Source of the DNA: an uncultured Prevotellaceae bacterium
GTDB lineage: Bacteria > Bacteroidota > Bacteroidia > Bacteroidales > Bacteroidaceae
Reading direction: 5' to 3'
NCBI GenBank assembly: GCA_902771155.1
Contig: CACXVS010000006.1
Coordinates: 3,795-67,794, forward strand
DNA length: 64,000 bases
Part shown: positions 53,639-61,613 of the stretch, in pieces
How the letters are laid out: each line of letters opens with the position of its first letter
How positions within the stretch are numbered: the first letter of the stretch is position 1
Program-made: the position numbers and the translations under genes
Notes under the pieces: generated by a model
Told to the model about the DNA's origin: nothing
The model's database searches: none
Seen by the model: only the letters and a program-made list of their open reading frames with translations

Positions 53639-55855
53639 ATGGCAGAGATTAAACAGACAAAGCGTGCAGGCAGAATGCTTCACGAGGCCATGAACTGCTG
53701 CAAAGAATACAGACATGAGTTCGTTATGCCCGAACACCTGTTGCTGGTGTTGACCGACGAATTTAATTTCAGCAAAACGCTCAACATCTTTTACCCTTCA
53801 CTGGCCTTTCAAGAGCATGTGGAAGATAAACTAGCGGAAATCGAAGAGATACCTGAGGGAAAGGATGCCGATCCCGAGATCTCCACCCAGATGGGACAGG
53901 TGATTGAATTCGCCTGTCAACAAGTGGTGAACAGCAGTGCTCCAGCACTCGACCTCCCCCATCTCGTGATGGGTATTCTGCATCTGAAAGAATCGTGGGC
54001 ATGCTATCTGCTGAAGGAGGCATTGGGCGATAAGGAGAGTCATTTTATCAGCGAACTGATCAGCGCTTGCGAATTCGAAGACCATCTGGAAGAAGAAACG
54101 GGCGAAAAAAGTCACGAGGCAGCCTGGCGGCGACTAGTAACCTGTATGAACGATCTCTACCAAAGCCACAACCCTCTGATTGGTCGTGAAAAGGAACTGG
54201 AGCGCACCATCCAGGTGCTCTGTCGTCGCGATAAGAACAACCCCCTGCATGTGGGTGAGCCCGGTGTAGGCAAGACGGCCCTGATATGGGGACTGGCAAG
54301 GATGATTGAAGAAGGCCGAGTGCCTGAACGCTTGAAAGGCAGTCGTATCTATCAACTCGACATCGGGACACTATTAGCCGGCACACAGTACCGTGGCGAC
54401 TTCGAAAACCGCATCAAGCAGATTATGGATGGCATTCAGGAGGAAAGTGACAAGAACATTGTATATATCGACGAGATCCACACGCTGGTAGGAGCTGGTG
54501 CTACGGGCGAGGGATCGATGGATGCCTCAAACATGCTGAAGCCCTATCTCGAGAGTGGCAGCATCCGATTCATCGGCTCAACCACTTACGAGGAATATAA
54601 TCGCCACTTCTCACGATCGAAGGGACTGGTGCGCCGTTTCCAACAGATCGACATCCCCGAACCTACGCCAGAGGAGACAAAGCACATTATTCGCCAATTG
54701 CGCGAACAGTACGAGCATTTCCACCAAGTGACTTACGACGAGGCTGCCATCGACTTCGCTGTTGATGCCAGTTACAAACATGTGAACGACCGGTTCCTGC
54801 CCGACAAAGCCATCGATCTCATCGATGAGGCCGGAGCAGCATTGGAAGTAAGTGGCAAGACTTCGGAAGCAAGTGTGACAAAGGCAGATATTGCCGACGT
54901 TCTGGCGAAGACTTGCAAGGTAGATGCCCTGGCAATGAACGATGATAACGATAACAGCCAACTTGAAACGCTGGCACCCAGATTGCTCGCCAAGATATAT
55001 GGTCAAGACGAAGCTATCCGTCAAGTGGTTGAGTCGGTACAGATGTCGAAGGCAGGATTGCTCGACGATAACAAACCTTTGGCTTCACTGTTGTTCGTAG
55101 GCCCTACTGGGGTAGGCAAAACGGAGGTTGCACGAGTACTGGCCAAAGAGTTGGGTATCACGCTGTTACGCTTCGACATGAGTGAATATACAGAGAAACA
55201 TACAGTAGCCAAACTGATTGGTTCACCAGCAGGATATGTGGGCTATGAGGATGGGGGCCTGCTGACCGATGCCATCCGTAAAACACCCAACTGTGTATTA
55301 CTGCTCGATGAGATCGAGAAGGCCCATCAAGATATCTATAATATTCTGTTGCAGGTAATGGACTATGCCCGTCTCACCGATAACAAGGGGCGCAAGTCCG
55401 ACTTCCGCAACGTCATTCTGATTATGACCTCGAATGCAGGCGCCCAGTTTGCAGCTCAGGCCAATATCGGTTTTACAGGGAAGGTGTCGCGAGGCGAAGC
55501 CATGCTGAAACAGGTGAAGAAGACTTTTAAGCCCGAGTTTATCAACCGCCTGACGGGTACTGTGGTGTTCAACGATATGGACCGCGAGATGGCCACACTG
55601 ATACTACGCAAGAAACTGGGTGAACTGCAGGAGAAGCTCACGGCAAAACAAGTAACGATGACACTGAGCGACGAGGCATTCTCACTATTGCTCCATGAGG
55701 GCTTTACTCGCGAATACGGCGCTCGTGAGATGGACCGTGTTATAGCCCAGCGTCTCAAGCCCCTGTTAATGCGTGAGATTCTTTTCGGTAGTCTGAAACA
55801 AGGCGGTAATGTCTGTGTAGAAACGAGCGATGGCAGTTTATCAATTAGACAATGA
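53639..55855 (+). CDS. clpA: ATP-dependent Clp protease ATP-binding subunit ClpA
   Basis: A 738-residue AAA+ unfoldase. It has an N-terminal Clp_N repeat domain (RMLHEAMNCCKEYRHEFVMPEHLLLVLTDE), a first AAA module (GEPGVGKTALIWG; VYIDEIHTLVGAGATGEGSMDASN) and a second (GPTGVGKTEVARVLAKELG; LLLDEIEKAHQDIYNILLQVMDYA). It lacks the ClpB middle coiled coil, so it is ClpA rather than ClpB/C. Neighbouring clpS supports this. Its 3' end overlaps aat by 26 bases. Confidence 0.94.
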   Translation: MAEIKQTKRAGRMLHEAMNCCKEYRHEFVMPEHLLLVLTDEFNFSKTLNIFYPSLAFQEHVEDKLAEIEEIPEGKDADPEISTQMGQVIEFACQQVVNSSAPALDLPHLVMGILHLKESWACYLLKEALGDKESHFISELISACEFEDHLEEETGEKSHEAAWRRLVTCMNDLYQSHNPLIGREKELERTIQVLCRRDKNNPLHVGEPGVGKTALIWGLARMIEEGRVPERLKGSRIYQLDIGTLLAGTQYRGDFENRIKQIMDGIQEESDKNIVYIDEIHTLVGAGATGEGSMDASNMLKPYLESGSIRFIGSTTYEEYNRHFSRSKGLVRRFQQIDIPEPTPEETKHIIRQLREQYEHFHQVTYDEAAIDFAVDASYKHVNDRFLPDKAIDLIDEAGAALEVSGKTSEASVTKADIADVLAKTCKVDALAMNDDNDNSQLETLAPRLLAKIYGQDEAIRQVVESVQMSKAGLLDDNKPLASLLFVGPTGVGKTEVARVLAKELGITLLRFDMSEYTEKHTVAKLIGSPAGYVGYEDGGLLTDAIRKTPNCVLLLDEIEKAHQDIYNILLQVMDYARLTDNKGRKSDFRNVILIMTSNAGAQFAAQANIGFTGKVSRGEAMLKQVKKTFKPEFINRLTGTVVFNDMDREMATLILRKKLGELQEKLTAKQVTMTLSDEAFSLLLHEGFTREYGAREMDRVIAQRLKPLLMREILFGSLKQGGNVCVETSDGSLSIRQ

Positions 55856-56480
55856 CCTCTGGTTTCCTGACCCCCATTTGGGCGAGGACGACGGACTGGT
55901 GGCTGTAGGTGGCGATCTATCGGTAGATCGGCTGCTACTGGCCTATTCCAATGGATTCTTCCCATGGTTCTCATTCCGTGACAACAAAGAACCGCTATGG
56001 TTTTGTCCGTTGCAGCGTTTCGTTATCTTCCCCAGCGAGATCCACGTCAGCCACTCCATGCAGCAACTACTCAACAAACACCAATTGGTACCGAGTATCA
56101 ATAAGGATTTCGAGGGTGTAATACGAGGTTGTGCTATAGCCCAGAACCGCATGAAGCAAGACGGAGCGTGGTTGGGACCCGACATGATCGAGGCTTATAC
56201 GGAGATGCATCGTCAAGGTTTTGCCGTGAGTGTTGAAGTGTGGCAAGATGACCAACTGGTGGGTGGTCTCTATGGAATCAATCTGGGCGGGTCGTTCTTT
56301 GGCGAAAGCATGTTCTCACTCGTACCCAACGCCTCAAAAGTGGCCCTCATCCACCTGGCTCACATGATGGAGATCCTTGGTGGAACCCTTATTGACTGCC
56401 AATTTGAGACACCTCATCTGCGTTCGATGGGTGGCCGCTACATCTCCTACGAAGAATACATCAATATAATTAAGAAATAG
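55830..56480 (+). CDS. aat: Leucyl/phenylalanyl-tRNA--protein transferase
   Basis: A 216-residue enzyme that adds Leu or Phe to N-terminal Arg/Lys of proteins, making primary N-degrons. The segment FPDPHLGEDDGLVAVGGDLSVDRLLLAYSNGFFPWF is diagnostic, with PLWFCPLQRFVIFP and GGSFFGESMFS following. It starts inside the end of clpA, so the pathway clpS-clpA-aat is translationally linked. Confidence 0.94.
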   Translation: MAVYQLDNDLWFPDPHLGEDDGLVAVGGDLSVDRLLLAYSNGFFPWFSFRDNKEPLWFCPLQRFVIFPSEIHVSHSMQQLLNKHQLVPSINKDFEGVIRGCAIAQNRMKQDGAWLGPDMIEAYTEMHRQGFAVSVEVWQDDQLVGGLYGINLGGSFFGESMFSLVPNASKVALIHLAHMMEILGGTLIDCQFETPHLRSMGGRYISYEEYINIIKK

Positions 56481-56507
56481 GATGTATCACATACGCAGGC
56501 CCCTTTT

Positions 56508-57569
56508 CTAGAACTTAAAGCCTGTTTTCTCTACACCATCGCCATAGATGGTCTTGAAGTCGTCTTTCATCGAGATGACATAGTAGCCAGAATCGCGCCA
56601 CCGCTTGGCCAAGGGGAGTGTTTTCTCCCTATTAGCATAGTCTCTGGCATCGTCATCGGCAACCAACATAAAGACTGCCGTCTTATAGGTGGGATTACTC
56701 AGACAGTAATTATGCATGGCACAGTCGCCAGAGCTGTTTCCGAACGACAAGACGGGAATTTTACCAATCTCCTGACTAATCTGCTTTACCTTGTTGGTCT
56801 TGAGGTTCTTGATGAGGAGTTCATCTGTACGTACGATGTTCTCTTCCTTGCTCATAGTGTAATTGACACCCTCTTCTGCGCCTTGTTTAGAAGAGCAGAG
56901 CTTCACGTCCATGCCAATCACACGGTTTGGCTGAATGCCAAGCGGTTCAACCAGTGCCCTAACAAGAAACCTGTCGGAGCCGGACACGACGTAAAACGTA
57001 AAGCCATTGGCCTTCAGATAGTCGAACACCTGCAACATGGGCTTATAGAAACTCTGGTTGTAGGTCATGCCTCGGAAGCCATTTACCTGCTTGGAAGCAA
57101 ATGCCTTGACATAGGCATCAAACTCAGCCAGTGTCATGCCAGCATAAGCCTTTGCTGCCGCCCTACCATGCTTCATGTCGAAATGCGAGGGAAGCGCCTT
57201 GCCGTTCCTGACAAAGTCTCTGATATCCTGTGCTGCCTGCCTGACATCATCGGGTGCCTTGTCCTTATACGAGGCATCCTCCAATACACGCTCCTCCAAC
57301 AAGAGATATTCAAAATACGACGGATAGAGTTCGCCTATAAAGGTGCCGTCCATGTCGAACGTGGCTATTCGGTCTTCCTTCTTAATATAGTTCTTAGAGG
57401 AAGGGTTTGTCACATCTTCAACATACTCCTGCAAAGCAGTCACTGCTTCACAAGAATTCCAAAGCGTCAGATAGTGCTTAGCAGACGTGTTGACTACGTT
57501 ATCGCCTTTGGTACATCCACTTAAGACTGTAACGACGACAATAATTACTGGAAAAAAGAGTTTCTTCAT
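56508..57569 (-). CDS. HAD-superfamily phosphatase lipoprotein
   Basis: A 353-residue protein with a lipoprotein signal (VVTVLSGC, Cys near residue 19). HAD motifs: I is ATFDMDGTFIGEL, II is YVVSGSDRFLVRAL, III/IV are around GNSSGDCAM with the metal-binding Asp. It resembles secreted phosphoserine-phosphatase-like HAD proteins. Being a lipoprotein, it would work in the periplasm or on the cell surface, unlike most cytosolic HADs. Substrate unknown. It has its own promoter and converges on aat. Confidence 0.85.
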   Translation of the reverse strand: MKKLFFPVIIVVVTVLSGCTKGDNVVNTSAKHYLTLWNSCEAVTALQEYVEDVTNPSSKNYIKKEDRIATFDMDGTFIGELYPSYFEYLLLEERVLEDASYKDKAPDDVRQAAQDIRDFVRNGKALPSHFDMKHGRAAAKAYAGMTLAEFDAYVKAFASKQVNGFRGMTYNQSFYKPMLQVFDYLKANGFTFYVVSGSDRFLVRALVEPLGIQPNRVIGMDVKLCSSKQGAEEGVNYTMSKEENIVRTDELLIKNLKTNKVKQISQEIGKIPVLSFGNSSGDCAMHNYCLSNPTYKTAVFMLVADDDARDYANREKTLPLAKRWRDSGYYVISMKDDFKTIYGDGVEKTGFKF

Positions 57570-57616
57570 AAGTGTATAAAATTATATATGATTAATAATT
57601 ATCAAAAGACTTGCTG

Positions 57617-57647
57617 CAAAGATAGACAAAATAATCGAGATTACAAA
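57617..57647 (-). promoter_or_regulatory. Promoter of the HAD lipoprotein gene
   Basis: On the minus strand TTTG (57644-57647) and TATCTTTG (57617-57624) are spaced 19 nt, upstream of the ATG at 57569. Confidence 0.55.
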
Positions 57648-57809
57648 ACAATTCCAGAATAAAAAAAGTAAAAAAACAGTCCCGAAGAACTATTTCCTAT
57701 GTAATACCCAAAGCCACATGGGTTGCGAGCAAACCCTCGGATAATCTTAAATAATATTAAGACAGGCAGAATAATCGTTTATATCAATATAGTAAACATC
57801 TATTTTTCA

Positions 57810-57817
57810 TATCTTTG
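57810..57817 (+). promoter_or_regulatory. Promoter -7 element of the VanW gene
   Basis: TATCTTTG at 57810-57817, 13 nt before the ATG at 57831. Confidence 0.5.
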
Positions 57818-57830
57818 CAACATAAATGAC

Positions 57831-58658
57831 ATGAAACGGAAACTGTTTTGCGAAATATCACCTTTCACCTATCGTCTGTCGATGGAAAAGGAAATCCTGA
57901 AGCGTCATCTGCAGGATTTCCTCAGCGATATCCGTTTTGCCGTGGAACGAAGTGAGGAATCTTTACCTGTGGCAATATACCATCACAACTCCCTTATCCG
58001 TCGCCGACTGGGCAATGTCGATATGCAGTTGCAAGAGAACAAAGCCACTAATCTTGCCTTGGCAGTAACCCACATCGACGGACTACTCATTCATCCTGGT
58101 GAGACTTTCTCCGTTTGGAGACTCATTGGGCGCACCACCAAACATAAGGGCTACAAAGAAGGGCTCACCATCGCCAAGGGACAGCCATCGCAGGGCATTG
58201 GAGGTGGGCTTTGTCAATTGTCAAACCTCATTCACTGGATGGTACTTCATAGCGAACTGACCATTACCGAGCATCACCACCACGACGGACTCGACTTATT
58301 CCCCGACTTTGGTCGACAGATACCCTTTGGCACTGGAACCAGCATCTCGTACAACTATCTCGATTATCGTGTTAAGAACGACACTGACAACACTTACCAA
58401 CTGCGACTAAAAGTTGACGAGGAATATCTTTGTGGCGAACTTCGTGCTGCCAAACAGCAACCTCATACTTTTCACATTCATGCTGAGAACGAATTCTTCT
58501 CACGGGAGAAGGATGTGGTCTATCGTAATGGTGAGGTCTATCGCGACATTATCGACCGCAAGACAGGACAGTGTATTAAAAGCCAGCTCATCCGTACCAA
58601 TCATGCCAGGGTGATGTATGAATGCCCCGCCTCGATGATCATTAAAGAAACGACATAA
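57831..58658 (+). CDS. VanW-like protein
   Basis: A 275-residue protein of the VanW family. The core is THIDGLLIHPGETFSVWRLIGRTTKHKGYKEGL, then the Cys-containing IGGGLCQLSNLIHWMVLHSEL and RQIPFGTGTSISYNYLDYRVKN. The family was first noted in vancomycin-resistance clusters but its biochemical function is not settled. No signal peptide is evident, unlike some larger VanW proteins. The start is placed at 57831 from the promoter position; longer in-frame starts run through the promoter. Confidence 0.85.
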   Translation: MKRKLFCEISPFTYRLSMEKEILKRHLQDFLSDIRFAVERSEESLPVAIYHHNSLIRRRLGNVDMQLQENKATNLALAVTHIDGLLIHPGETFSVWRLIGRTTKHKGYKEGLTIAKGQPSQGIGGGLCQLSNLIHWMVLHSELTITEHHHHDGLDLFPDFGRQIPFGTGTSISYNYLDYRVKNDTDNTYQLRLKVDEEYLCGELRAAKQQPHTFHIHAENEFFSREKDVVYRNGEVYRDIIDRKTGQCIKSQLIRTNHARVMYECPASMIIKETT

Positions 58659-58705
58659 TCTCTACCGCTCACCATCATACATACACAACCCAACCGACTT
58701 GTTAT

Positions 58706-58797
58706 ATCGTGCACGATTGATTGTTAAACTTGCTTAAAGATTTAATCAAATCGCTTGCGATATAAAATAATTCCTGTATCTTTGCATCGCAAACGAT
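58706..58797 (+). promoter_or_regulatory. gpx promoter with three ATCG-N4-CGAT dyads, candidate OhrR operator
   Basis: Three 12-bp dyads of the form ATCG-N4-CGAT occur: ATCGTGCACGAT (58706-58717), ATCGCTTGCGAT (58750-58761) and ATCGCAAACGAT (58786-58797). The -7 element TATCTTTG (58777-58784) lies between the second, which covers the -33 region, and the third, which covers the expected transcription start. This placement suits a repressor. The downstream operon encodes an OhrR-like regulator, its likely partner by inference. Confidence 0.6.
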
Positions 58798-58825
58798 ACA
58801 AATAACAATAATATATTAATAAGGT

Positions 58826-59371
58826 ATGGAAACGATTTATGATTTCAAGGCTCTCACGAGCAAAGGTAAGGAGATTGACTTTAAGGAGTTTGAGGGTAAA
58901 GTGTTGCTGATTGTAAACACAGCCAGCAAGTGTGGTTTTACACCCCAGTTTACCGGACTGGAGGAATTGAACCAGAAGTACAAGGACAAGGGACTGGTTA
59001 TCATCGGATTCCCTTGCAATCAGTTTAAGGAGCAGGATCCGGGCTCAGACAGTCAGATTGAGGAATTTTGCCAGTTGAATTATGGTGTGACATTCCAGAT
59101 CATGAAAAAGACAGACGTAAACGGCCCAGCTGCAGAACCTATCTTCGAGTATCTGAAGTCGCAGGCCCCTTCTGAGGAATACCACGGACTGAAGGCCAAG
59201 GCTGCCAAAGCACTATTCAAGACCATTAGCTCAAGCGTGGAAAAGAATAGCGACATTAAGTGGAACTTCACTAAGTTCCTGATATCCAAAGATGGCAAGA
59301 CCATCAAACGATATGCACCTACCACCGAGCCAAAGGATTTTGAGAAGGACGTGGAAACCATGCTGGCATAG
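58826..59371 (+). CDS. Glutathione peroxidase (thiol peroxidase)
   Basis: A 181-residue peroxidase. The catalytic Cys is in VNTASKCGFTPQF, with the Gln in FPCNQFKEQDPG and the Trp-Asn in KWNFTKFL completing the tetrad. Like most bacterial members it uses Cys, not selenocysteine, and probably takes electrons from thioredoxin. It has no signal peptide, so it is cytosolic. It is followed 23 nt later by an OhrR-type regulator gene and preceded by three dyads, so regulation by organic hydroperoxides is likely. Confidence 0.92.
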   Translation: METIYDFKALTSKGKEIDFKEFEGKVLLIVNTASKCGFTPQFTGLEELNQKYKDKGLVIIGFPCNQFKEQDPGSDSQIEEFCQLNYGVTFQIMKKTDVNGPAAEPIFEYLKSQAPSEEYHGLKAKAAKALFKTISSSVEKNSDIKWNFTKFLISKDGKTIKRYAPTTEPKDFEKDVETMLA

Positions 59372-59394
59372 TTGAGAATATAAAGTTGAGAGTT

Positions 59395-59844
59395 ATGCAC
59401 GCAGAATTACAACTTGACAATCAAATCTGCTTTCGCCTCTATACAGCATCAAGGCTGATCACCCAGGCATATACATCGATACTCAACGAGATGGGGATTA
59501 CCTATCCTCAATATCTGGTACTGTTGGTGTTGTGGGAGAAGGACTGTCAGCCTGTGAACGACATCGCCCACCGATTGCAATTAGAGACCAACACCGTTAC
59601 CCCCCTCCTCCAGCGCATGGAGAAAATGGGGGTTGTGGTTCGTCAGCGAGGTCAGGAGGATAAGCGTCAGCAGATAGTCAGTCTAACTGAGAAGGGCAAG
59701 GCTCTTGAAGAGCATGCCTACAATTCCGTTCCTACCAATATGGGAGAGAAACTAAAGGCATGTCCGCTTCAGATTGGCGACTACAAACAACTGGCCAGTG
59801 AACTGGACTCAATTATTAACACATTAAAGAATAAGGAGAAATAA
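59395..59844 (+). CDS. OhrR-like MarR-family transcriptional regulator
   Basis: A 149-residue winged-helix repressor. The N-terminal LDNQICFRLYTASRLITQAY holds the peroxide-sensing Cys in the position used by OhrR, and TYPQYLVLLVLWE with LETNTVTPLLQRMEKMGVVVRQRGQEDKRQ follow the OhrR pattern closely. OhrR is inactivated when the Cys is oxidised by organic hydroperoxide. The ATG at 59395 is favoured over the TTG at 59386. It lies in a gpx-ohrR operon and may control the dyads upstream of gpx. Confidence 0.88.
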   Translation: MHAELQLDNQICFRLYTASRLITQAYTSILNEMGITYPQYLVLLVLWEKDCQPVNDIAHRLQLETNTVTPLLQRMEKMGVVVRQRGQEDKRQQIVSLTEKGKALEEHAYNSVPTNMGEKLKACPLQIGDYKQLASELDSIINTLKNKEK

Positions 59845-59847
59845 ACG

Positions 59848-60033
59848 ATGGAAAAACCTTGTGAGAATTGCAAACTGAGAGCGCACTACGACAAGAATCC
59901 CAAGTCACTGATGGGCCGTTTCTGGCGATGGCACATTAATTTCTGTCCTGGCTGGAAGGGTTACTTTAACAGTCTTGACGACGAAAAGAAGGCCGAACTG
60001 AGGGCTAAATATCAATTCACAAAATATCAGTAG
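59848..60033 (+). CDS. Small conserved-type protein with CxxC motif
   Basis: A 61-residue protein starting MEKPCENCKLRAHYDKNPKS and containing WRWHINFCPGWKGYFNSL; one CxxC and one further Cys suggest metal binding or redox activity. It starts 3 nt after the ohrR-like gene, so it probably belongs to the same peroxide-response transcript. The family is not named to my knowledge. Its last 17 bases overlap the 3' end of the convergent phosphatase gene. Confidence 0.7.
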   Translation: MEKPCENCKLRAHYDKNPKSLMGRFWRWHINFCPGWKGYFNSLDDEKKAELRAKYQFTKYQ

Positions 60034-60529
60034 AGTGGTCATGGAGGGTGCCGAGCTTATCCAACAGAGCCTGGCATCCTTCCAGCACGTCGCGCCAGGT
60101 TGACTCGAAGTCGCCCGTGTACCACGGGTCGGCAACGTCACCAGGGCGACGCGTAAAATCCATGAGCATTTTAATCTTCTCGTCAGGGTCGCCTCCACAT
60201 ATGTTGCGCATGTTCCGGATATTCCATGCGTCCATGCCAACCAACAAGTCGAAGCGCCCATAGTCAGAGCGTGTCATCTGTCGGGCAGTCTTGCCCTGAC
60301 AACCAATGCCATGCTCTGCCAGTTTGCGACGGGCTGGTGGATAGACACCGTTTCCTATCTCCTCCGTAGAAGTTGCTGCCGACTCAATGACGAAACGGTC
60401 TTCCTGACCAGCTTTCTTTACCAAATCCTTCATCACGAACTCAGCCATCGGACTGCGACAGATATTGCCGTGACAGACGAAGAGTATCTTTATTATCTTG
60501 TTGTTTTCCAGACTTTTAATCATTTTCAT
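60017..60529 (-). CDS. Low-molecular-weight protein-tyrosine phosphatase
   Basis: A 170-residue phosphatase. The P-loop FVCHGNICRSPMAEF (C-x5-R) is near residues 18-26, and the general acid Asp lies in DVADPWYTGDFE. It is slightly longer than typical members (about 155) because of an N-terminal extension; ATG at 60523 is a possible alternative start. Such enzymes often control capsule or exopolysaccharide tyrosine kinases, but no kinase is nearby. It follows the HU-like gene by about 20 nt. Confidence 0.92.
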   Translation of the reverse strand: MKMIKSLENNKIIKILFVCHGNICRSPMAEFVMKDLVKKAGQEDRFVIESAATSTEEIGNGVYPPARRKLAEHGIGCQGKTARQMTRSDYGRFDLLVGMDAWNIRNMRNICGGDPDEKIKMLMDFTRRPGDVADPWYTGDFESTWRDVLEGCQALLDKLGTLHDHSTDIL

Positions 60530-60550
60530 TTATCTATATCTGTAAACCAT

Positions 60551-61207
60551 TCAACTTGTCTTCGAAAGAATCCAGACCTTATGTGAGTGACTACCCCGGG
60601 TGGTGATGCCCGAACTGGCATCGGCTACCAACTGTTTGAGATCCTTAGAGGCAACGGCCCTCGACTGTCCGGTAGCCACTGCATAATCGCCAAGTGTCAT
60701 ATAGCCATACTTGCCAATGATGGCCTTAGCCTTTGCAAGGCGATCTTCACGACTGAACTGTACTTTTCGTGGAACTACCACATCAGTTTCCACACGATCG
60801 AAAGTGGCCTGCTTGTTCATCTCCTTCAACAATTCCGGGTCGGGCTTGAAATTGATGCCCTTGATGCAGACATGCCTGTATTTGCTCTTGATGTCGTCAC
60901 CTGATGCCCCACCCTCTGCAATGGTTCTCTCTGAAGGCGTCGAGGTGTCGAAACCCAACGACAACGAGAAAACGCCAAGTCCGTCGATCTTGATATTGTG
61001 GCCCAACGGCATCCAACTTCCCATCACAGACACCAAAGCGTCGAAAACAGCACGAATAAGCCCTTCGCTGAAGTTGCCTGCATAGTCACGCATATGCTTG
61101 ATGACAGTCTCATAGTCGTGCAGCGAGTAGGTCTGCATCTTGGGGAAAACTATTTTCTTTCCGTCTGCCAGCTCCTCTGGGAGCTCTTGTAATACATAGT
61201 TTGCCAT
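60551..61207 (-). CDS. HU-like DNA-binding protein with C-terminal helical domain
   Basis: A 218-residue protein whose first 130 residues match the Bacteroidales HU-like family (MANYVLQELPEELADGKKIVFPK, then MPLGHNIKIDGLGVFSLSLGF and CIKGINFKPDPELLKEMN), and whose C-terminus (RLAKAKAIIGKYGYMTLGDYAVATGQSRAVASKDLKQLV) looks like a winged-helix domain. It probably binds DNA in a nucleoid or regulatory role. The leader carries a 21-nt repeated hairpin array (61271-61360), so expression may be controlled at the RNA level. Confidence 0.85.
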   Translation of the reverse strand: MANYVLQELPEELADGKKIVFPKMQTYSLHDYETVIKHMRDYAGNFSEGLIRAVFDALVSVMGSWMPLGHNIKIDGLGVFSLSLGFDTSTPSERTIAEGGASGDDIKSKYRHVCIKGINFKPDPELLKEMNKQATFDRVETDVVVPRKVQFSREDRLAKAKAIIGKYGYMTLGDYAVATGQSRAVASKDLKQLVADASSGITTRGSHSHKVWILSKTS

Positions 61208-61270
61208 ACTTTTAATGGTTTATTTCTTTGTTATACTATCTATTTTTCTTTTCTATTTATCCCATTTTTT

Positions 61271-61360
61271 GTTCTCGGTTCTGAAACATAAGTTTCCCGA
61301 CCGCGAATTACTGTTTCAGGACCGAGAACTTATGTTCTCAGACCAGAAACATAACTTTTC
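61271..61360 (-). repeat. 21-nt tandem hairpin repeats in the HU-like gene leader
   Basis: Read on the minus strand, four imperfect copies with a period of exactly 21 nt run from 61360 to 61277, then a 6-nt partial copy. Copies share GARAAC and a GGTC-type spacer; copy 2 contains the perfect stem GAGAACATAAGTTCTC with an ATAA loop, copy 4 GAAACTTATGTTTC. A 17-bp inverted repeat with one mismatch also joins 61271-61287 with 61313-61329, so alternative folds exist. The array begins about where transcription should start. Confidence 0.65.
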
Positions 61361-61366
61361 AAGGTG

Positions 61367-61398
61367 CAAAGATACTTTTTTCTTTCTAAACCAGCAAA
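61367..61398 (-). promoter_or_regulatory. Promoter of the HU-like gene
   Basis: On the minus strand TTTG (61395-61398) and TATCTTTG (61367-61374) are spaced 20 nt. The predicted leader to the ATG at 61207 is about 155 nt and contains the hairpin array. Confidence 0.65.
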
Positions 61399-61521
61399 TC
61401 CTTTCCCATAAATATTATTAAAAAGACGTGAGCAACCCTGCAAACAACCGGCGTATCCCCTCGCAACAAACAACTTTTGTTAATAATCGCTGCAAAATGA
61501 CGGATATCGGACAGAAATTTG

Positions 61522-61529
61522 TATTTTTG
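61522..61529 (+). promoter_or_regulatory. Promoter -7 element of the GPx-nitroreductase gene
   Basis: TATTTTTG at 61522-61529 fits TAnnTTTG; no clear -33 element is visible. Confidence 0.4.
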
Positions 61530-61613
61530 CAATGGACTTCATCCAAAGTCATCATAGTGCCAACCAAAGAGCAGTCATTTAGAAATATAAACTAAGCAAA
61601 CAAGAAAAAAAGC

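Larger units (their letters stand above)
61208..61613. other. 406-bp intergenic region between HU-like and GPx-nitroreductase genes
   Basis: This divergent region has no gene. Its left part (to about 61374) is the promoter and hairpin-array leader of the HU-like gene; 61375-61521 contains nothing I recognise; 61522-61529 is the promoter -7 element of the fusion gene, followed by an 84-nt leader. Confidence 0.75.

Noticed and set aside
61271..61360. 21-nt repeats as a CRISPR array
   Set aside because: The repeats are directly abutting with no spacers, differ from each other, and there are no cas genes nearby.
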